Of a stretch of 64,000 nt of DNA, positions 26,872 to 36,213 are shown piece by piece. The position numbers and the translations under genes are program-made. This DNA comes from Lysobacter capsici (GTDB lineage Bacteria > Pseudomonadota > Gammaproteobacteria > Xanthomonadales > Xanthomonadaceae): the NCBI RefSeq assembly GCF_018732085.1, contig NZ_CP076103.1, positions 930,001-994,000 of the forward strand, written 5' to 3'. Below the pieces are notes generated by a model that made no database searches, was not told the origin of the DNA, and saw only the letters and a program-made list of their open reading frames with translations. Numbering within the stretch: position 1 is the stretch's first letter; each line of letters starts with the position of its first letter.

Positions 26872-27891
26872 ATGTCCGATACCTACACGTCCGGCTACAA
26901 GCAAGCCCCGCGCGGACCGCGCGCGGCCTGGCGTGTGGGCGGGCGTTCGCTGGTCGCGATCGTCGGCCTGGCCTTGCTGGCCGGCGCGTTCGTCTACGCC
27001 AGCCGGCGCGGCCCCGACGATGCCGCCGGCGCCGAGCCCGCGGCTGACGCGCACGCCTACGCTTCGCCGGCGGCGTCGTCGGCGCGCGCCAGCGATGTCG
27101 GCCGCGACGACTCGATTCCGGTCGCCGGCCCGCGCCGCGCGCCGCAGGGCATCGCGCAATCGCCGTTGCGTCAGCAGTTCGAGCAGGCGCGCGATCTGTA
27201 TTCGTTCGCGCAATCGCTGCGTTCGCGCGCCGATGCCGGCGAGCCCGAAGCGATCTGGCTGCTGACCCGGGTCTACGATTACTGCGCCAATTACGCCAAC
27301 GCGCCGGTCGACTACGGCAACGACACCCGCGCGATCGAGGCGATGAAACTGCGCACCTCCGCGGCGATGGTCGCCGCGCGCAGCCGGGTGAGTTCGCGCT
27401 GCGCGCGCTTCGTGCCCGAGGACGAGCTGAATTTCTCGATGATCCTGGTCAAGCGCGTGGAGGCGGCCAAGAGTGGCAGCCTGCCCGCCGAAGCCTCGCT
27501 GCTCGCGGCCGGCAAACCGCTGGAGAAGACCGAGGAATACCGCAACGACCTGGTCGAACGGGTCGTGCGTTCGAAAGACCCGGAAGCGTTTTCGGCGCTG
27601 TCGCCGGGCATGGGGATCGCGGCCAACGGCCGCAGTTCGGGCTACACCCGCGCGGCCGGCACTCAGTTCGCCGAACTGGCGTGGCAACTGGCCGCGTGCA
27701 AGCTCGGCCAGGATTGCAGCGCGAAGGGGTCGTTGATGACCTCCTATTGCGCCAACGGCGGCATTTGTTCGCAGGACCCCGAGCAGGATTTCGCCGGGTT
27801 CGTATACGACGCGGCGATCCCGCGTCAGGGGGCACAAGTGGTTGAAGAAATGGTCGATTCGCTGACTGGCGAAAAGAGGATGGTGCAATGA
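26872..27891 (+). CDS. Membrane-anchored hypothetical protein
   Basis: A 339-residue protein with one N-terminal transmembrane helix (SLVAIVGLALLAGAFVYASR, about residues 28-47) and a large extracytoplasmic part with several Cys (VYDYCANYANAPVDYG; ACKLGQDCSAKGSL; YCANGGICSQDPEQDF) that could form disulfides. No family is recognised, although similar proteins seem common in Lysobacter. ATG at 26872 (a TTG just before it is also possible). It overlaps the next gene by 4 bp. Confidence 0.7.
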   Translation: MSDTYTSGYKQAPRGPRAAWRVGGRSLVAIVGLALLAGAFVYASRRGPDDAAGAEPAADAHAYASPAASSARASDVGRDDSIPVAGPRRAPQGIAQSPLRQQFEQARDLYSFAQSLRSRADAGEPEAIWLLTRVYDYCANYANAPVDYGNDTRAIEAMKLRTSAAMVAARSRVSSRCARFVPEDELNFSMILVKRVEAAKSGSLPAEASLLAAGKPLEKTEEYRNDLVERVVRSKDPEAFSALSPGMGIAANGRSSGYTRAAGTQFAELAWQLAACKLGQDCSAKGSLMTSYCANGGICSQDPEQDFAGFVYDAAIPRQGAQVVEEMVDSLTGEKRMVQ

Positions 27892-28358
27892 AACGCGAGC
27901 ACTTCATGAAAACGGCCAAGATCGGCTTCTGGGCGCTGTTGTTGAGCGCTTACTCGGTCGGCGCGGCCGGGGTGATGATCGACGTGTTCGGCGAGGAGTA
28001 CCGCGACCTGTCGCAGGTGGCGGTGACCTCGGTGGACTCCAAGGCCGAACAGCGCTCGTTGAGCGCGGCGCAGATCGCGGCGGTCTATCGAGCGCGCAGC
28101 GGCGCGCCGTTCTCGACCTTGCCGCCGGGCAGCACCTTCAAGGTGATGTGGCCGGACGGTTCCAGCGAGTACGTGATGGTCGTCAGCGCCTCGTCCACCG
28201 GCGGCATCCAGCCGATTCCGGGCACCCAGGTGCCGGCGCCGGGCAAGGCCAAGGGCAAGACGGCCACCGCCGCGCACCGCAACGTGCCGGGTGCGGCCGA
28301 GCTGACCGAAGCCGACGTGCTGGAGATGGCGGCGTGGGTCGAGCCCACGTTGCGCTGA
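27888..28358 (+). CDS. Exported small hypothetical protein
   Basis: A 156-residue protein with a signal peptide (MKTAKIGFWALLLSAYSVGA from residue 7) and a mature part without recognisable domains (PPGSTFKVMWPDGSSEYVMV). It overlaps the upstream gene by ATGA and so is its partner in a two-gene unit. A strong terminator follows at 28483-28512. Confidence 0.7.
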   Translation: MKREHFMKTAKIGFWALLLSAYSVGAAGVMIDVFGEEYRDLSQVAVTSVDSKAEQRSLSAAQIAAVYRARSGAPFSTLPPGSTFKVMWPDGSSEYVMVVSASSTGGIQPIPGTQVPAPGKAKGKTATAAHRNVPGAAELTEADVLEMAAWVEPTLR

Positions 28359-28482
28359 GGCGGGGCGTGCGGCCGTCGTGCGTGCGCCGATCGGCGCGGC
28401 GCGAGGGGGCTGCGCGCGCGCAGTGCGCGTAGGGGCGGCGTCACGCTGAGGGCCGCGGCGCAGCCGAGTGAATGAAACCTTC

Positions 28483-28512
28483 AAAACCCGCGTCGTCGAT
28501 GCGGGTTTTTTT
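28483..28512 (+). terminator. Rho-independent terminator
   Basis: AAAACCCGC / GCGGGTTTTTTTT hairpin with a 9-base loop. It ends the two-gene unit at 26872-28358. Confidence 0.85.
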
Positions 28513-28648
28513 GTGCTCGGCAATGGCTGTGGTTCATTACGAAGCGCTTTGGCGGGGCGATTACGGCTGCTGCGTGCGATGGCCCTTCTTCCCGGATTTT
28601 TTGGGGGGCATGCCACGGCACCCGGACGATCGCCGGCCGGTGACGTTT

Positions 28649-28676
28649 CGCAGTCGCGGCTCACGCCGCTCCTGCA
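28649..28676. repeat. Single arm of the Xanthomonadaceae-type palindrome
   Basis: GCAGTCGCGGCTCACGCCGC followed by TCCTGCA, one arm only of the repeat at 8258-8488. The rest of 28513-28700 holds nothing recognisable. Confidence 0.6.
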
Positions 28677-28704
28677 TGAAGCGGCATTCGGCGATCTTGA
28701 AATG

Positions 28705-28743
28705 ACGAAGGCCCGCATCGTCGATGCGGGCCTTCGTGTTTTC
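28705..28743. terminator. Hairpin terminator after accC
   Basis: A 15-16 bp stem, ACGAAGGCCCGCATC with GATGCGGGCCTTCGT, followed by GTTTTC on the plus strand and CATTTC on the minus strand. It lies 70 bp after the accC stop. The same stem core (CGAAGGCCCGC) recurs at 54022-54047. Confidence 0.65.
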
Positions 28744-28812
28744 GCGGCGCGATTCGGACGATGGGATCGTCGGTGGAAACTCTCAGGCGATCGAGATCGT
28801 CGGCATGAAGTC

Positions 28813-30180
28813 TCAGACGATCGAGATCGTCTTCTCCTTCTGCTCCTTGAGCCGCTTTTCGAGGTAGTGGATGTTCATGCCGCCCTGCTGGAAGCCGGCA
28901 TCGGACAAGATGCGCTGCTGCAGCGGGATGTTGGTCTTGATGCCGTCGACGACCATTTCGCTCAGGGCCACGCGCATGCGCGCGATCGCGGTGTCGCGGT
29001 CGGGGCCGTGCACGATCAGCTTGCCGATCATCGAGTCGTAGTTCGGCGGCACGCGATAGCCTTCGTAGATATGGCTGTCGACGCGCACGCCCGGGCCGCC
29101 CGGGGCGTGGAAGTGCTGGATCAGGCCCGGGCAGGGCATGAAGGTTTCCGGGTCTTCGGCGTTGATGCGGCACTCGATCGCGTGGCCGTCGAGCACGATG
29201 TCGCTTTGCTTGATCGACAGCTTGCGGCCGGCGGCGATCATCAGCTGCTCGCGCACCAGGTCGATGCCGGTGACCAACTCGGTGACCGGATGTTCGACCT
29301 GGATGCGGGTATTCATTTCGATGAAATAGAACCGCCCGTTCTCGTACAGGAACTCGAACGTGCCCGCGCCGCGATAGCCGATGCGGATGCAGGCTTCCAC
29401 GCAGACCTTGCCGATTTCCGCGCGCTGCTCGACGGTGATGCCCGGCGCCGGCGCTTCCTCGACGACCTTCTGGTGGCGGCGCTGCATCGAGCAGTCGCGT
29501 TCGCCCAGATGGATCGCGTTGCCCTGGCCGTCGGCGAGCACCTGGATCTCCACGTGGCGCGGGTTCTCCAGGAATTTCTCCATGTACACCATGTCGTTGC
29601 CGAACGCGGCCTTGGCTTCGGACTTGGTGGTCTGGATCGCGGCGTTGAGGTGCGCTTCGGTGTGGACCACGCGCATGCCGCGGCCGCCGCCGCCGCCGGC
29701 GGCCTTGACGATGATCGGGTAGCCGATCTCGCGCGCGATCTTGATGTTGGCGGCGTTGTCGTCGCCGAGCGGACCGCCGCTGCCGGGCACGCAAGGCACG
29801 CCGGCTTCCTTCATCGCGCGGATCGCCTCGACCTTGTCGCCCATCAGGCGGATGGTCTCGGCGCGCGGGCCGATGAAGATGAAGCCCGATTGCTCCACGC
29901 GCTCGGCGAAGTCGGCGTTCTCGCTGAGAAAGCCGTAGCCCGGATGGATCGCCTGGGCGTCGGTGACTTCGGCCGCGGCGATGATCGAGGCCATGTTGAG
30001 GTAGCTGTCCGACGACGGCGCCGGCCCGATGCAGACCGATTCGTCGGCCATGGCCACGTGCTTGAGGTTGCGGTCGACGGTGGAATGCACCGCGACCGTG
30101 CGGATGCCGAGCGCGTGGCACGCGCGCAGGATGCGCAGCGCGATTTCGCCGCGGTTGGCGATTACGACTTTATCGAGCAT
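28813..30180 (-). CDS. accC: Acetyl-CoA carboxylase, biotin carboxylase subunit
   Basis: A 455-residue AccC, which carboxylates biotin on AccB with ATP and bicarbonate in the first step of fatty acid synthesis. N-terminus [23 protein letters not shown]-grasp glycine loop [11 protein letters not shown] near residue 163, and [14 protein letters not shown] near residue 288 with catalytic Arg. Length is normal. In most relatives it follows accB directly; here 470 bp carrying a four-helix-bundle gene separate the two, and the two reading frames (this start and the stop of that gene) overlap by 11 bp. Confidence 0.97.
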   Translation of the reverse strand: MLDKVVIANRGEIALRILRACHALGIRTVAVHSTVDRNLKHVAMADESVCIGPAPSSDSYLNMASIIAAAEVTDAQAIHPGYGFLSENADFAERVEQSGFIFIGPRAETIRLMGDKVEAIRAMKEAGVPCVPGSGGPLGDDNAANIKIAREIGYPIIVKAAGGGGGRGMRVVHTEAHLNAAIQTTKSEAKAAFGNDMVYMEKFLENPRHVEIQVLADGQGNAIHLGERDCSMQRRHQKVVEEAPAPGITVEQRAEIGKVCVEACIRIGYRGAGTFEFLYENGRFYFIEMNTRIQVEHPVTELVTGIDLVREQLMIAAGRKLSIKQSDIVLDGHAIECRINAEDPETFMPCPGLIQHFHAPGGPGVRVDSHIYEGYRVPPNYDSMIGKLIVHGPDRDTAIARMRVALSEMVVDGIKTNIPLQQRILSDAGFQQGGMNIHYLEKRLKEQKEKTISIV

Positions 30181-30625
30181 GAGGTGGCCGGTCGGGAATG
30201 GGGAATTGGGAATCGGGAGTCGGCACAGCGGGCGTGCGGGCTCTCGATGATTCGTCTCGTTTCTCGAGTGCGTTCATCAGGCCCGTCAGCTTTGCGAAGA
30301 CTCGATCAATGAGGTCGTTGAGTGGCGAAGACGCTTCGGTGAAGCCCAGGCGCACGGCGATTTGTTGCTGGGTGTCCAGTTCCGCCAGCGAGCCGCGCGC
30401 GATCGAGAGAAAGCGCAGGTACTCCCGGGTCGAACGCCGCGCCGCGCCTTCGGCGATATTCGACGGCACGCTCGCGGCGGCCTTACGCATCTGGGCCGTC
30501 AGTCCGAACCGCTCGGCTTCGGGAAACGAGACGGAGAATCGATAAATCGCCACGACGAGATCCATGGCATCGCGCCAGACCTCCAGGCCCTCGTGGGGCC
30601 GCTTTGACGATTCCCGATTCCCCAT
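30170..30625 (-). CDS. Four-helix-bundle protein (S23/IVS type) inserted between accB and accC
   Basis: A 151-residue protein of the four-helix-bundle family first known from intervening sequences in 23S rRNA genes: [76 protein letters not shown]. Its first codons (MGNRES) and last ones ([13 protein letters not shown]) are encoded by a repeat built on GGGAATCGGGAAT, which flanks it on both sides in opposite orientation. Family function is unknown. The repeats and its place within the accB-accC operon suggest a mobile cassette. Its 3' end overlaps the accC start. Confidence 0.85.
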   Translation of the reverse strand: MGNRESSKRPHEGLEVWRDAMDLVVAIYRFSVSFPEAERFGLTAQMRKAAASVPSNIAEGAARRSTREYLRFLSIARGSLAELDTQQQIAVRLGFTEASSPLNDLIDRVFAKLTGLMNALEKRDESSRARTPAVPTPDSQFPIPDRPPHAR

Positions 30626-30645
30626 TCCCGATTCCCGTCGTGATC
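30186..30645. mobile_element. Four-helix-bundle cassette with inverted terminal repeats
   Basis: The left end (about 30186-30230) reads GGTCGGGAATGGGGAATTGG and GAATCGGGAGTCGG; the right end (about 30606-30645) reads TTCCCGATTCCCCATTCCCG and ATTCCCGTCGTG. The two ends are inverted copies of each other and enclose only the four-helix-bundle gene. A shorter version with the same ends and the same first codons lies at 59529-59648. No transposase is present, so movement would need one in trans. Confidence 0.55.
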
Positions 30646-30650
30646 GGCAA

Positions 30651-31136
30651 TCAGCCGATCACGAACAGCGGCTGATCGAACTCGATCGGCTGGCCGCTGT
30701 CGGCCATGATCTTGAGCACGGTGCCGGACACGTCGGCTTCGATCGGGTTGAACATCTTCATCGCCTCGATCACCGCCAGGGTGTCGCCGGCCTTGACCGA
30801 CTGGCCGACCGCGACGAACGGCGGCTTGTCCGGCGCGGGCGAGGAGTAGAAGGTGCCGACCATCGGCGCGCGCACGACGTGGCCGTCGGGCAGGTCGCTG
30901 GCGGGCTTGGCGCTGCCGCCGGTGGCCGCTTCGGTCGGCGAGCTCATCGGCATGGCCTGGGCCGCCGGGCGCTGTTCCGGCGCCGGCGCATACATCGGCT
31001 GCGGCTGGGGCATCGCGTAGCCGCCCTTGGGCGTGCGGGCCAGGCGGACGGATTCTTCGCCTTCCTTGATCTCGATCTCGGCGAGGTTGGATTCCTCGAG
31101 CAGGTCGATCAGTTTCTTGATTTTGCGCAGGTCCAT
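30651..31136 (-). CDS. accB: Acetyl-CoA carboxylase, biotin carboxyl carrier protein
   Basis: A 161-residue AccB. The N-terminal [20 protein letters not shown] fits the family, an Ala/Pro-rich linker lies at residues about 35-80, and the C-terminal biotinyl domain has [14 protein letters not shown], with the biotin Lys in EAMKM, and ends PLFVIG. It carries the carboxyl group made by AccC to the transferase. It is 82 bp downstream of aroQ. Confidence 0.97.
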   Translation of the reverse strand: MDLRKIKKLIDLLEESNLAEIEIKEGEESVRLARTPKGGYAMPQPQPMYAPAPEQRPAAQAMPMSSPTEAATGGSAKPASDLPDGHVVRAPMVGTFYSSPAPDKPPFVAVGQSVKAGDTLAVIEAMKMFNPIEADVSGTVLKIMADSGQPIEFDQPLFVIG

Positions 31137-31218
31137 GGAGCGGGCCTCTGATGTGGAGCTTGGTTTGCAGGTCGCGCGGACGCGGCCCGGACGGATACGG
31201 GGTGGCGACGGCGGCTCG

Positions 31219-31659
31219 CTAGAGTGCCAATCGCTTGATTGCAGCTTCCAGTGCGTAGCGGTAACTGTCGGCGCCGAAGCCGCAGACCACGCCGATGGCC
31301 AGATCGCTGAAATAGCTGTGGCGGCGGAAGTCTTCGCGGGTGTGCGGGTTGGACAGGTGGATCTCGATAAAAGGGATTGCCACGGCCGCCAGGGCGTCGC
31401 GGATCGCCACGCTGGTGTGGGTGAAGGCGGCCGGGTTGATCAGGATCAGCGCGGTACCGTCGCCGCGCGCGGCCTGGATGCGGTCGACCAGCACGTGCTC
31501 GGCGTTGGACTGCAGGCTCTCCAGGGCGTGCCCGGCCGCCTGCGCGCGTTCGCCCAGGTCGGCGTCGATCTGCGCCAGGGTGGTGCGGCCGTAGACCTCC
31601 GGCTCGCGGGTGCCGAGCAGGTTGAGGTTGGGGCCGTGCAGGACCAGGAGCTTGGCCAT
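31219..31659 (-). CDS. aroQ: Type II 3-dehydroquinate dehydratase
   Basis: A 146-residue enzyme of the shikimate pathway. It starts [20 protein letters not shown] with the catalytic Tyr in EVYG, and has [16 protein letters not shown] and [20 protein letters not shown], both typical of the type II family. The start at 31659 fits the family; a longer frame runs upstream to 31734. It heads the aroQ-accB-(cassette)-accC set, a common order. Confidence 0.96.
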   Translation of the reverse strand: MAKLLVLHGPNLNLLGTREPEVYGRTTLAQIDADLGERAQAAGHALESLQSNAEHVLVDRIQAARGDGTALILINPAAFTHTSVAIRDALAAVAIPFIEIHLSNPHTREDFRRHSYFSDLAIGVVCGFGADSYRYALEAAIKRLAL

Positions 31660-32175
31660 CGGGACCGCGCGGTTGCCTTCAAAGGGCGGCAGTTTGCGCG
31701 ATGGCTGCTCAGCTGTCCAGAAGTTGCCCGCCAAATCGGCGAAGTTGTCGCGATTTAAGCGGTTGTTTGAGTGGCAGCTCTAGAACCGCGGCGGCCAGGC
31801 GGTGTTGTGGCGTTTTTACCCGCAACTTGCTGGCCGTAGGCGGACGATAGCAACTTCGCGTTGCATGCTGCGCGGCTGGGCGGAACGATGCCGGGGCGTT
31901 CGCGGATGAACCAGGCCCGACGCGGTGTGCGCAGCGGTCGCGCGGTCCGGGGGCGCCTCGGATTCGCCGATCCTCGCCTGTCGGGGCGGTCGTGGAAAGC
32001 CGGCGCCGTCACGCATCCGCTGTGCTTCGGACCGGCGGTCGGGCGGATCGTCGGGGCTGTGATCGATGGCAGCGTGCCTGGCTGAACGCCGTCGCGGCTC
32101 GGAACTGTGCGCGGGGCCACAGGGGCGCGTCTGCACGGCCCAGGCCCATGAAGCGGACGCATCGTCGCGCCGCGG
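31660..32175. other. Intergenic region, promoter of aroQ-acc operon expected
   Basis: About 515 bp between tlpA-like and aroQ, both on the minus strand. The stretch near 31740-31830 is less GC-rich (for example TTTAAGCGGTTGTTTGAG) and is the likely promoter area of aroQ. I see no gene, repeat or terminator in the rest. Confidence 0.5.
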
Positions 32176-32775
32176 TCAGTCCACCCAGCCGTCGAGTTCG
32201 CCGGCCTCGAACGGGCCGATGCGCTGCTTGAGCAGTTTGCCGTCGGCGCCGATCAGCACGGTGTAGGGCAGCACGCCCTTGGGGTTGCCGAGCTGGATGC
32301 CGGCGTCGCGCGGGCCGGGTTTGTCGAGCAGGATCGGGTAGCCGACCGGCACGCGCTGCAGGAACGCGGCCACGTCCTCGGCGTTGTCCAGGGCGATGCC
32401 GACCACCTGGGTGCCGGTCGCGCCCTGCGCCTGGGCGTAGCGGTTGAGTTCGGGCATTTCCTTGATGCACGGGCCGCACCAGCTCGCCCACAGATTGATC
32501 AGGATCGGCCGGCCGGCGAACGCCTGCGGCAGCTGCATCGGCTTGCCGTCCAGGCCCGGCAGTTGCAGCGGCGGCATCGCCGCGCCGCGGCGGGCGACGG
32601 CTAGGTCGGCCGGCGGCTTGGGCGCCTCGCGCGCCATCTGGTCCTGCAGCACGCGCTGGCCCAGTTCGGTGCGCATCAGCCAGCCGCCGCCGCCGACCAA
32701 TTGCCCGGCGAGCACGCCCAGGGTGCCGGCAGCCACGGCGATCAACACGATTTTGAGCGTAGACGACCAGGCCAT
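32176..32775 (-). CDS. TlpA-type thioredoxin-like protein
   Basis: A 199-residue protein with an N-terminal membrane anchor (IVLIAVAAGTLGVLAGQLVG) and a periplasmic thioredoxin domain with the active site WASWCGPCIKEM near residue 100 and the cis-Pro in GVLPYTVL. TlpA/ResA proteins reduce disulfides in the periplasm, for example during cytochrome c assembly, taking electrons from DsbD or CcdA. It lies 11 bp after dsbD, consistent with electron supply by that protein. Confidence 0.9.
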   Translation of the reverse strand: MAWSSTLKIVLIAVAAGTLGVLAGQLVGGGGWLMRTELGQRVLQDQMAREAPKPPADLAVARRGAAMPPLQLPGLDGKPMQLPQAFAGRPILINLWASWCGPCIKEMPELNRYAQAQGATGTQVVGIALDNAEDVAAFLQRVPVGYPILLDKPGPRDAGIQLGNPKGVLPYTVLIGADGKLLKQRIGPFEAGELDGWVD

Positions 32776-32786
32776 CGGTGCTGTCC

Positions 32787-35345
32787 TTAGCGGTGAGCGG
32801 CGCGCGCGCGATCGATGCGCGCGGCGAACGCGGGGGCTTTTTCGAAACCGAACAGGCGCAGCTCGCGGCGTTCGGCGCCGTTGGAGTAATAGAGCGTGGC
32901 CGGCGGGCCGATGATGCCCAGCCGCTTCATCAGCGCCTGGTCGAGTTCGTCGTTGGCGGTGACGTCGGCCTTGAGCAGGACGAAACCGTCGAGCGCGCGC
33001 TGCACCTGCGGTTCGGGGAAGGTGTACTTCTCCATTTCCTTGCAGGCCACGCACCAGTCGGCATAGAAGTCGAGCATCAGCGGCTGGCCGGCGGCCTGGG
33101 CCGCGGCGAGTTCGCGGTCGAGGTCGGCGCTGGACTTGATCGTGCGGAACGGCAGTTCGGCCGGATGCGCGCCGCCGCGCAGGCCGGCGAGCGGGCGCAG
33201 CGGGTCGCTGCCGCCGGCCAGAGCGCCGAACAGCTGCGCCGCGCCGAGCACGCCGAACAGCAACGCGCACAACCAGCCGATCGCGCGCGCACCGTCGCCG
33301 CGCGCCGCGCGTATCGACAGCACGATCATCACCGCCGCGCCGAGCCCCAGGGCGCCCCACAAGGCGAGGGTGACCGGGCCGAACAGGATGCGCGACAGCA
33401 TCCAGATCGCCATGCCGATGAAGATCAGGCCGAACACGCGCTGCACCGCGACCATCCACGGTCCGCTGGTCGGCAGGCCCTTGCCGGCGGCGACGCCGAA
33501 CACCAGCAGCGGCACGCCCATGCCCAGGGCGAGGGTGAACAGCACCAGCCCGCCGAACAGCGGGTCGCCGGTCTGGCTGATGTAGAGCACCGCGCCGGCC
33601 AACGGCGGCGCCACGCAGGGGCCGACGATCAGCGAGGACAACGCGCCCATCGCCGCCACGCCGAGCCACGAACCGCTGCGCTGGCGGTTGCTGACGTCGC
33701 TGAGCCAGTTGCGCAGGCCCGAAGGCAGCTGCAGTTCGTACAGGCCGAAGCTCGACAGCGCCAGGCCGACGAACACCAGCGAGAACAGCACGATCACCCA
33801 CGGGGTCTGGAACAGGATCTGCACGTTCGAACCGGCGCCCAGCAGGCCGACGATCACCCCGGCGACGGTGAACACCGCGGCGTTGGCGAGCACGTAGATC
33901 AGCGACAGGGTGAAGGCGCGGCGTGCGCCCAGGCCCGGGCCCTGGCCGACGATCAGGCCCGACAGGATCGGGATCATCGGCAGCACACAGGGGGTGAAGG
34001 CGAGCAGCAGGCCCAGGCCGAAGAAGGTCAGCAGGGCGAGGTAGCGGTTCGGACCGGCCAGCGCGGCGGCGAGTTGGCTGTCTTCGGCTTGCGGGGCGGC
34101 GGCGTCGGTCGCGGGACTGGCGGCATTGGGCGGCCCGGCGAGGCTTGCGCCGGCCTGGGCGGTGCCCGGGCCGGTGGTTGCTGCGCCGGTGGCGGGATTC
34201 GCGGCGGCGGTGGCGGCGTCGGTGGGCGCAGCCGGGGTGCCGGTAGCGTCAGCAACATGGCCGGCGTCGGCCGTTGCAGTGGCGGCGGTGGTCGCGGTCG
34301 CAGCCGTACCCGCGGCGGGATCGGTCTTGGTCGCGTCGGCCGCGGCGGTCACCGTGCCGCGCGCCAGATCGATCGTCACCTTGCGGGTCATCGGCGGATA
34401 GCAGATGCCGTCGGTCTGGCAGCCCTGGAAACCGGCGGTCAGGGTGATTTTGGCGGCGTCGGCGGTCTTGCGGATCAGCGGCAGCGGCACGTCGATCTGG
34501 TCGAAGAACACCGTGACCTGGCCGAAGTGCTCGTCGCGGTGCGCGGTGCCGCGCGGCCATTGCGGCTTGCCGGCGGCGATCGCGGCGTGGTCGGTCTTCA
34601 GCGAGGTCTTGTCGCGATACAGGTAGTAGCCGCGCGCCGGGGTGAAGCGCAGCAGCAGGCTGTCGCCGTCGCGGGCGATGGCCTCGAAGCCGAAGGCCTG
34701 TTCCGGCGGCAGCGGCAGCGCGTCGGTGGCGCCGGCGCTGGCGGCGCTCGGCGCGCTCAGCGGCGAACCGCCGCCGAGCAGCGGATTGCTGGCGCCGCCG
34801 CGCGGGCCGAACTGGACCAGCGGCGCGCTCGCGGGCGCCGGGTCCATGGCCGGTCCGGTCGCGGCTGCGACGGTCGCCGCCGGCAAGGCGACGTTGAGCG
34901 TGCGGGTCTGCGGCGGGTAGCAGATGCCGGCGTCGGCGCAACCTTGGTACTTGACGGTCAGCTTGACGCTCGCGCCCTGCGCGGTGCCCGGCAGGCTGGC
35001 GCTCAGACGCTCGCGGTAGGTTTCCACGTCGCCGAAGAATTCGTCCTTGTGCGCCTCGCCCTTGGGCAGCTGCAGCGGCCGCGCGGCGTAGCCGGCGTCG
35101 GTCTTGACCGAGATGCGGTGCTTGTAGAGGTAGTAGCCCTTGGCGATCTTCCAGTCGATCGCGATGCGCTCGGCGCTCGGCGCGCTGGCGCTGACCGCGA
35201 ACGCATCGTCGACCGGCAGCAGGTCTTTTTCGTCGACCGCGAGCGCGGGCGCGGCGAATGCGGCGGCCAGTCCGGCGGCGGCCAGGGCGAGGGCGAAGGC
35301 ATGGCCGGCGCGTCGGCGCCGGCCTGGAAGCAGGTCGTCAGTCAT
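32787..35345 (-). CDS. dsbD: Thiol:disulfide interchange protein DsbD with duplicated N-terminal domain
   Basis: An 852-residue DsbD, which moves electrons from cytoplasmic thioredoxin to periplasmic thiol proteins. Order: signal peptide (to about residue 36), alpha domain 1 (KGYYLYKHRISV ... YQGCADAGICYPP, about 40-150), alpha domain 2 (RGYYLYRDKTSL ... FQGCQTDGICYPP, about 215-320), a long Ala/Thr/Pro linker, the eight-helix beta domain (FTPCVLPMIPILSG; VGPCVAPPLAGAV) and the C-terminal thioredoxin-like gamma domain (YADWCVACKEME). E. coli DsbD (565 residues) has one alpha domain; here there are two, each with both Cys. It overlaps cutA by 4 bp and precedes tlpA. Confidence 0.94.
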   Translation of the reverse strand: MTDDLLPGRRRRAGHAFALALAAAGLAAAFAAPALAVDEKDLLPVDDAFAVSASAPSAERIAIDWKIAKGYYLYKHRISVKTDAGYAARPLQLPKGEAHKDEFFGDVETYRERLSASLPGTAQGASVKLTVKYQGCADAGICYPPQTRTLNVALPAATVAAATGPAMDPAPASAPLVQFGPRGGASNPLLGGGSPLSAPSAASAGATDALPLPPEQAFGFEAIARDGDSLLLRFTPARGYYLYRDKTSLKTDHAAIAAGKPQWPRGTAHRDEHFGQVTVFFDQIDVPLPLIRKTADAAKITLTAGFQGCQTDGICYPPMTRKVTIDLARGTVTAAADATKTDPAAGTAATATTAATATADAGHVADATGTPAAPTDAATAAANPATGAATTGPGTAQAGASLAGPPNAASPATDAAAPQAEDSQLAAALAGPNRYLALLTFFGLGLLLAFTPCVLPMIPILSGLIVGQGPGLGARRAFTLSLIYVLANAAVFTVAGVIVGLLGAGSNVQILFQTPWVIVLFSLVFVGLALSSFGLYELQLPSGLRNWLSDVSNRQRSGSWLGVAAMGALSSLIVGPCVAPPLAGAVLYISQTGDPLFGGLVLFTLALGMGVPLLVFGVAAGKGLPTSGPWMVAVQRVFGLIFIGMAIWMLSRILFGPVTLALWGALGLGAAVMIVLSIRAARGDGARAIGWLCALLFGVLGAAQLFGALAGGSDPLRPLAGLRGGAHPAELPFRTIKSSADLDRELAAAQAAGQPLMLDFYADWCVACKEMEKYTFPEPQVQRALDGFVLLKADVTANDELDQALMKRLGIIGPPATLYYSNGAERRELRLFGFEKAPAFAARIDRARAAHR

Positions 35346-35683
35346 CGTTCTCGGGTCTGTTCGGCGATCCAGTGCAGATACGGATCGAGGCCGTCGCGGA
35401 CTTCGACCACCAAGGCTTCCGGCAGTTCATACGGATGCAGCGTTTGGATGCGTTCGAGCACCGCGCCGACCCGGTCGGGTCGGGTCTTGATCATCAACTG
35501 GACTTCGGTGGCGTGCTCGACCCGGCCCTGCCAGCGGTAGGTCGAACGCACCCCGGGCCAGCGGCTGACGCAGGCGGCCAGGCCGTCCTCGACCAGCGCC
35601 AGCGCGATCGCGTCGGCCGTGGCCTCGTCGGGGCAGGTGCTGAAGATCAGCCGGGGCAGGGGCGCGGGGTCGGTCGGGGGCAT
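35342..35683 (-). CDS. cutA: Divalent cation tolerance protein CutA1
   Basis: A 113-residue CutA1 (LIFSTCPDEATADAIALALV, SVYRW-like segment STYRWQGRVEHATEV, LHPYELPEALVVEV and YLHWI). The family forms trimers and is linked to copper tolerance. In many proteobacteria cutA precedes dsbD, as here; the stop of cutA overlaps the dsbD start by 4 bp. Start at ATG 35683. Confidence 0.95.
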   Translation of the reverse strand: MPPTDPAPLPRLIFSTCPDEATADAIALALVEDGLAACVSRWPGVRSTYRWQGRVEHATEVQLMIKTRPDRVGAVLERIQTLHPYELPEALVVEVRDGLDPYLHWIAEQTRER

Positions 35684-36213
35684 CGTCGCAAGTGTAATGC
35701 GCGGCCGTGGCCCGCGACCCGGCCGGGTCGGGCCGGAAGGTGCCGAATTGGGGGATGCAGCGTTGCGGCGGTCGCGGAACGTGGCGTGTGTCGCCGAACC
35801 GGAAGGGATCGCTGCGTGGTGGCGGGGCGGCCTCGGTTCCGATGCTCGGCGGTCCGACGCGGCGATCCGGGCCGAAGGCGTTGGGGCTGAGGCTTCCCCA
35901 CAACGGCGGCCGTGAGCTTCGATCGCAACCCGCCAGCGGGCCGATCGGTGCGCGCTCCGGCGATGTCTGGCCGCCCGAGCGCACCCACCGCGTCCGCTTG
36001 GCCGCGCAGAGTCCATGACTTCTTGAAGCTCGAACGCGCGAGCTGTCGCGAACTAGTCGGAACTCCACCGGCCGCCGCGCGGATGGATGCCGCGCGAACC
36101 GCCGGGCAGGCGAGTCATATGGGAAGGCTTCCAGCTAGCGTGTCTTTATGCTACGAGGGCCGGTTGCCCGTGCCATCGCGTCGCGGCCCTTCGCCCGTTG
36201 TGGACGCAATCCA
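35684..36213. other. Intergenic region at edge of catabolic island
   Basis: About 530 bp between cutA and the TetR gene. No gene, repeat or clear terminator can be supported. It marks the border between conserved genes and the accessory island. Confidence 0.5.

Noticed and set aside
31755..32162. Possible 135-codon gene upstream of aroQ
   Set aside because: Low-complexity Arg/Pro composition with no homology pattern and no ribosome site.
35684..36213. Small genes in the gap between cutA and the TetR gene
   Set aside because: Open frames are Arg/Pro-rich, lack ribosome sites and overlap each other on both strands.
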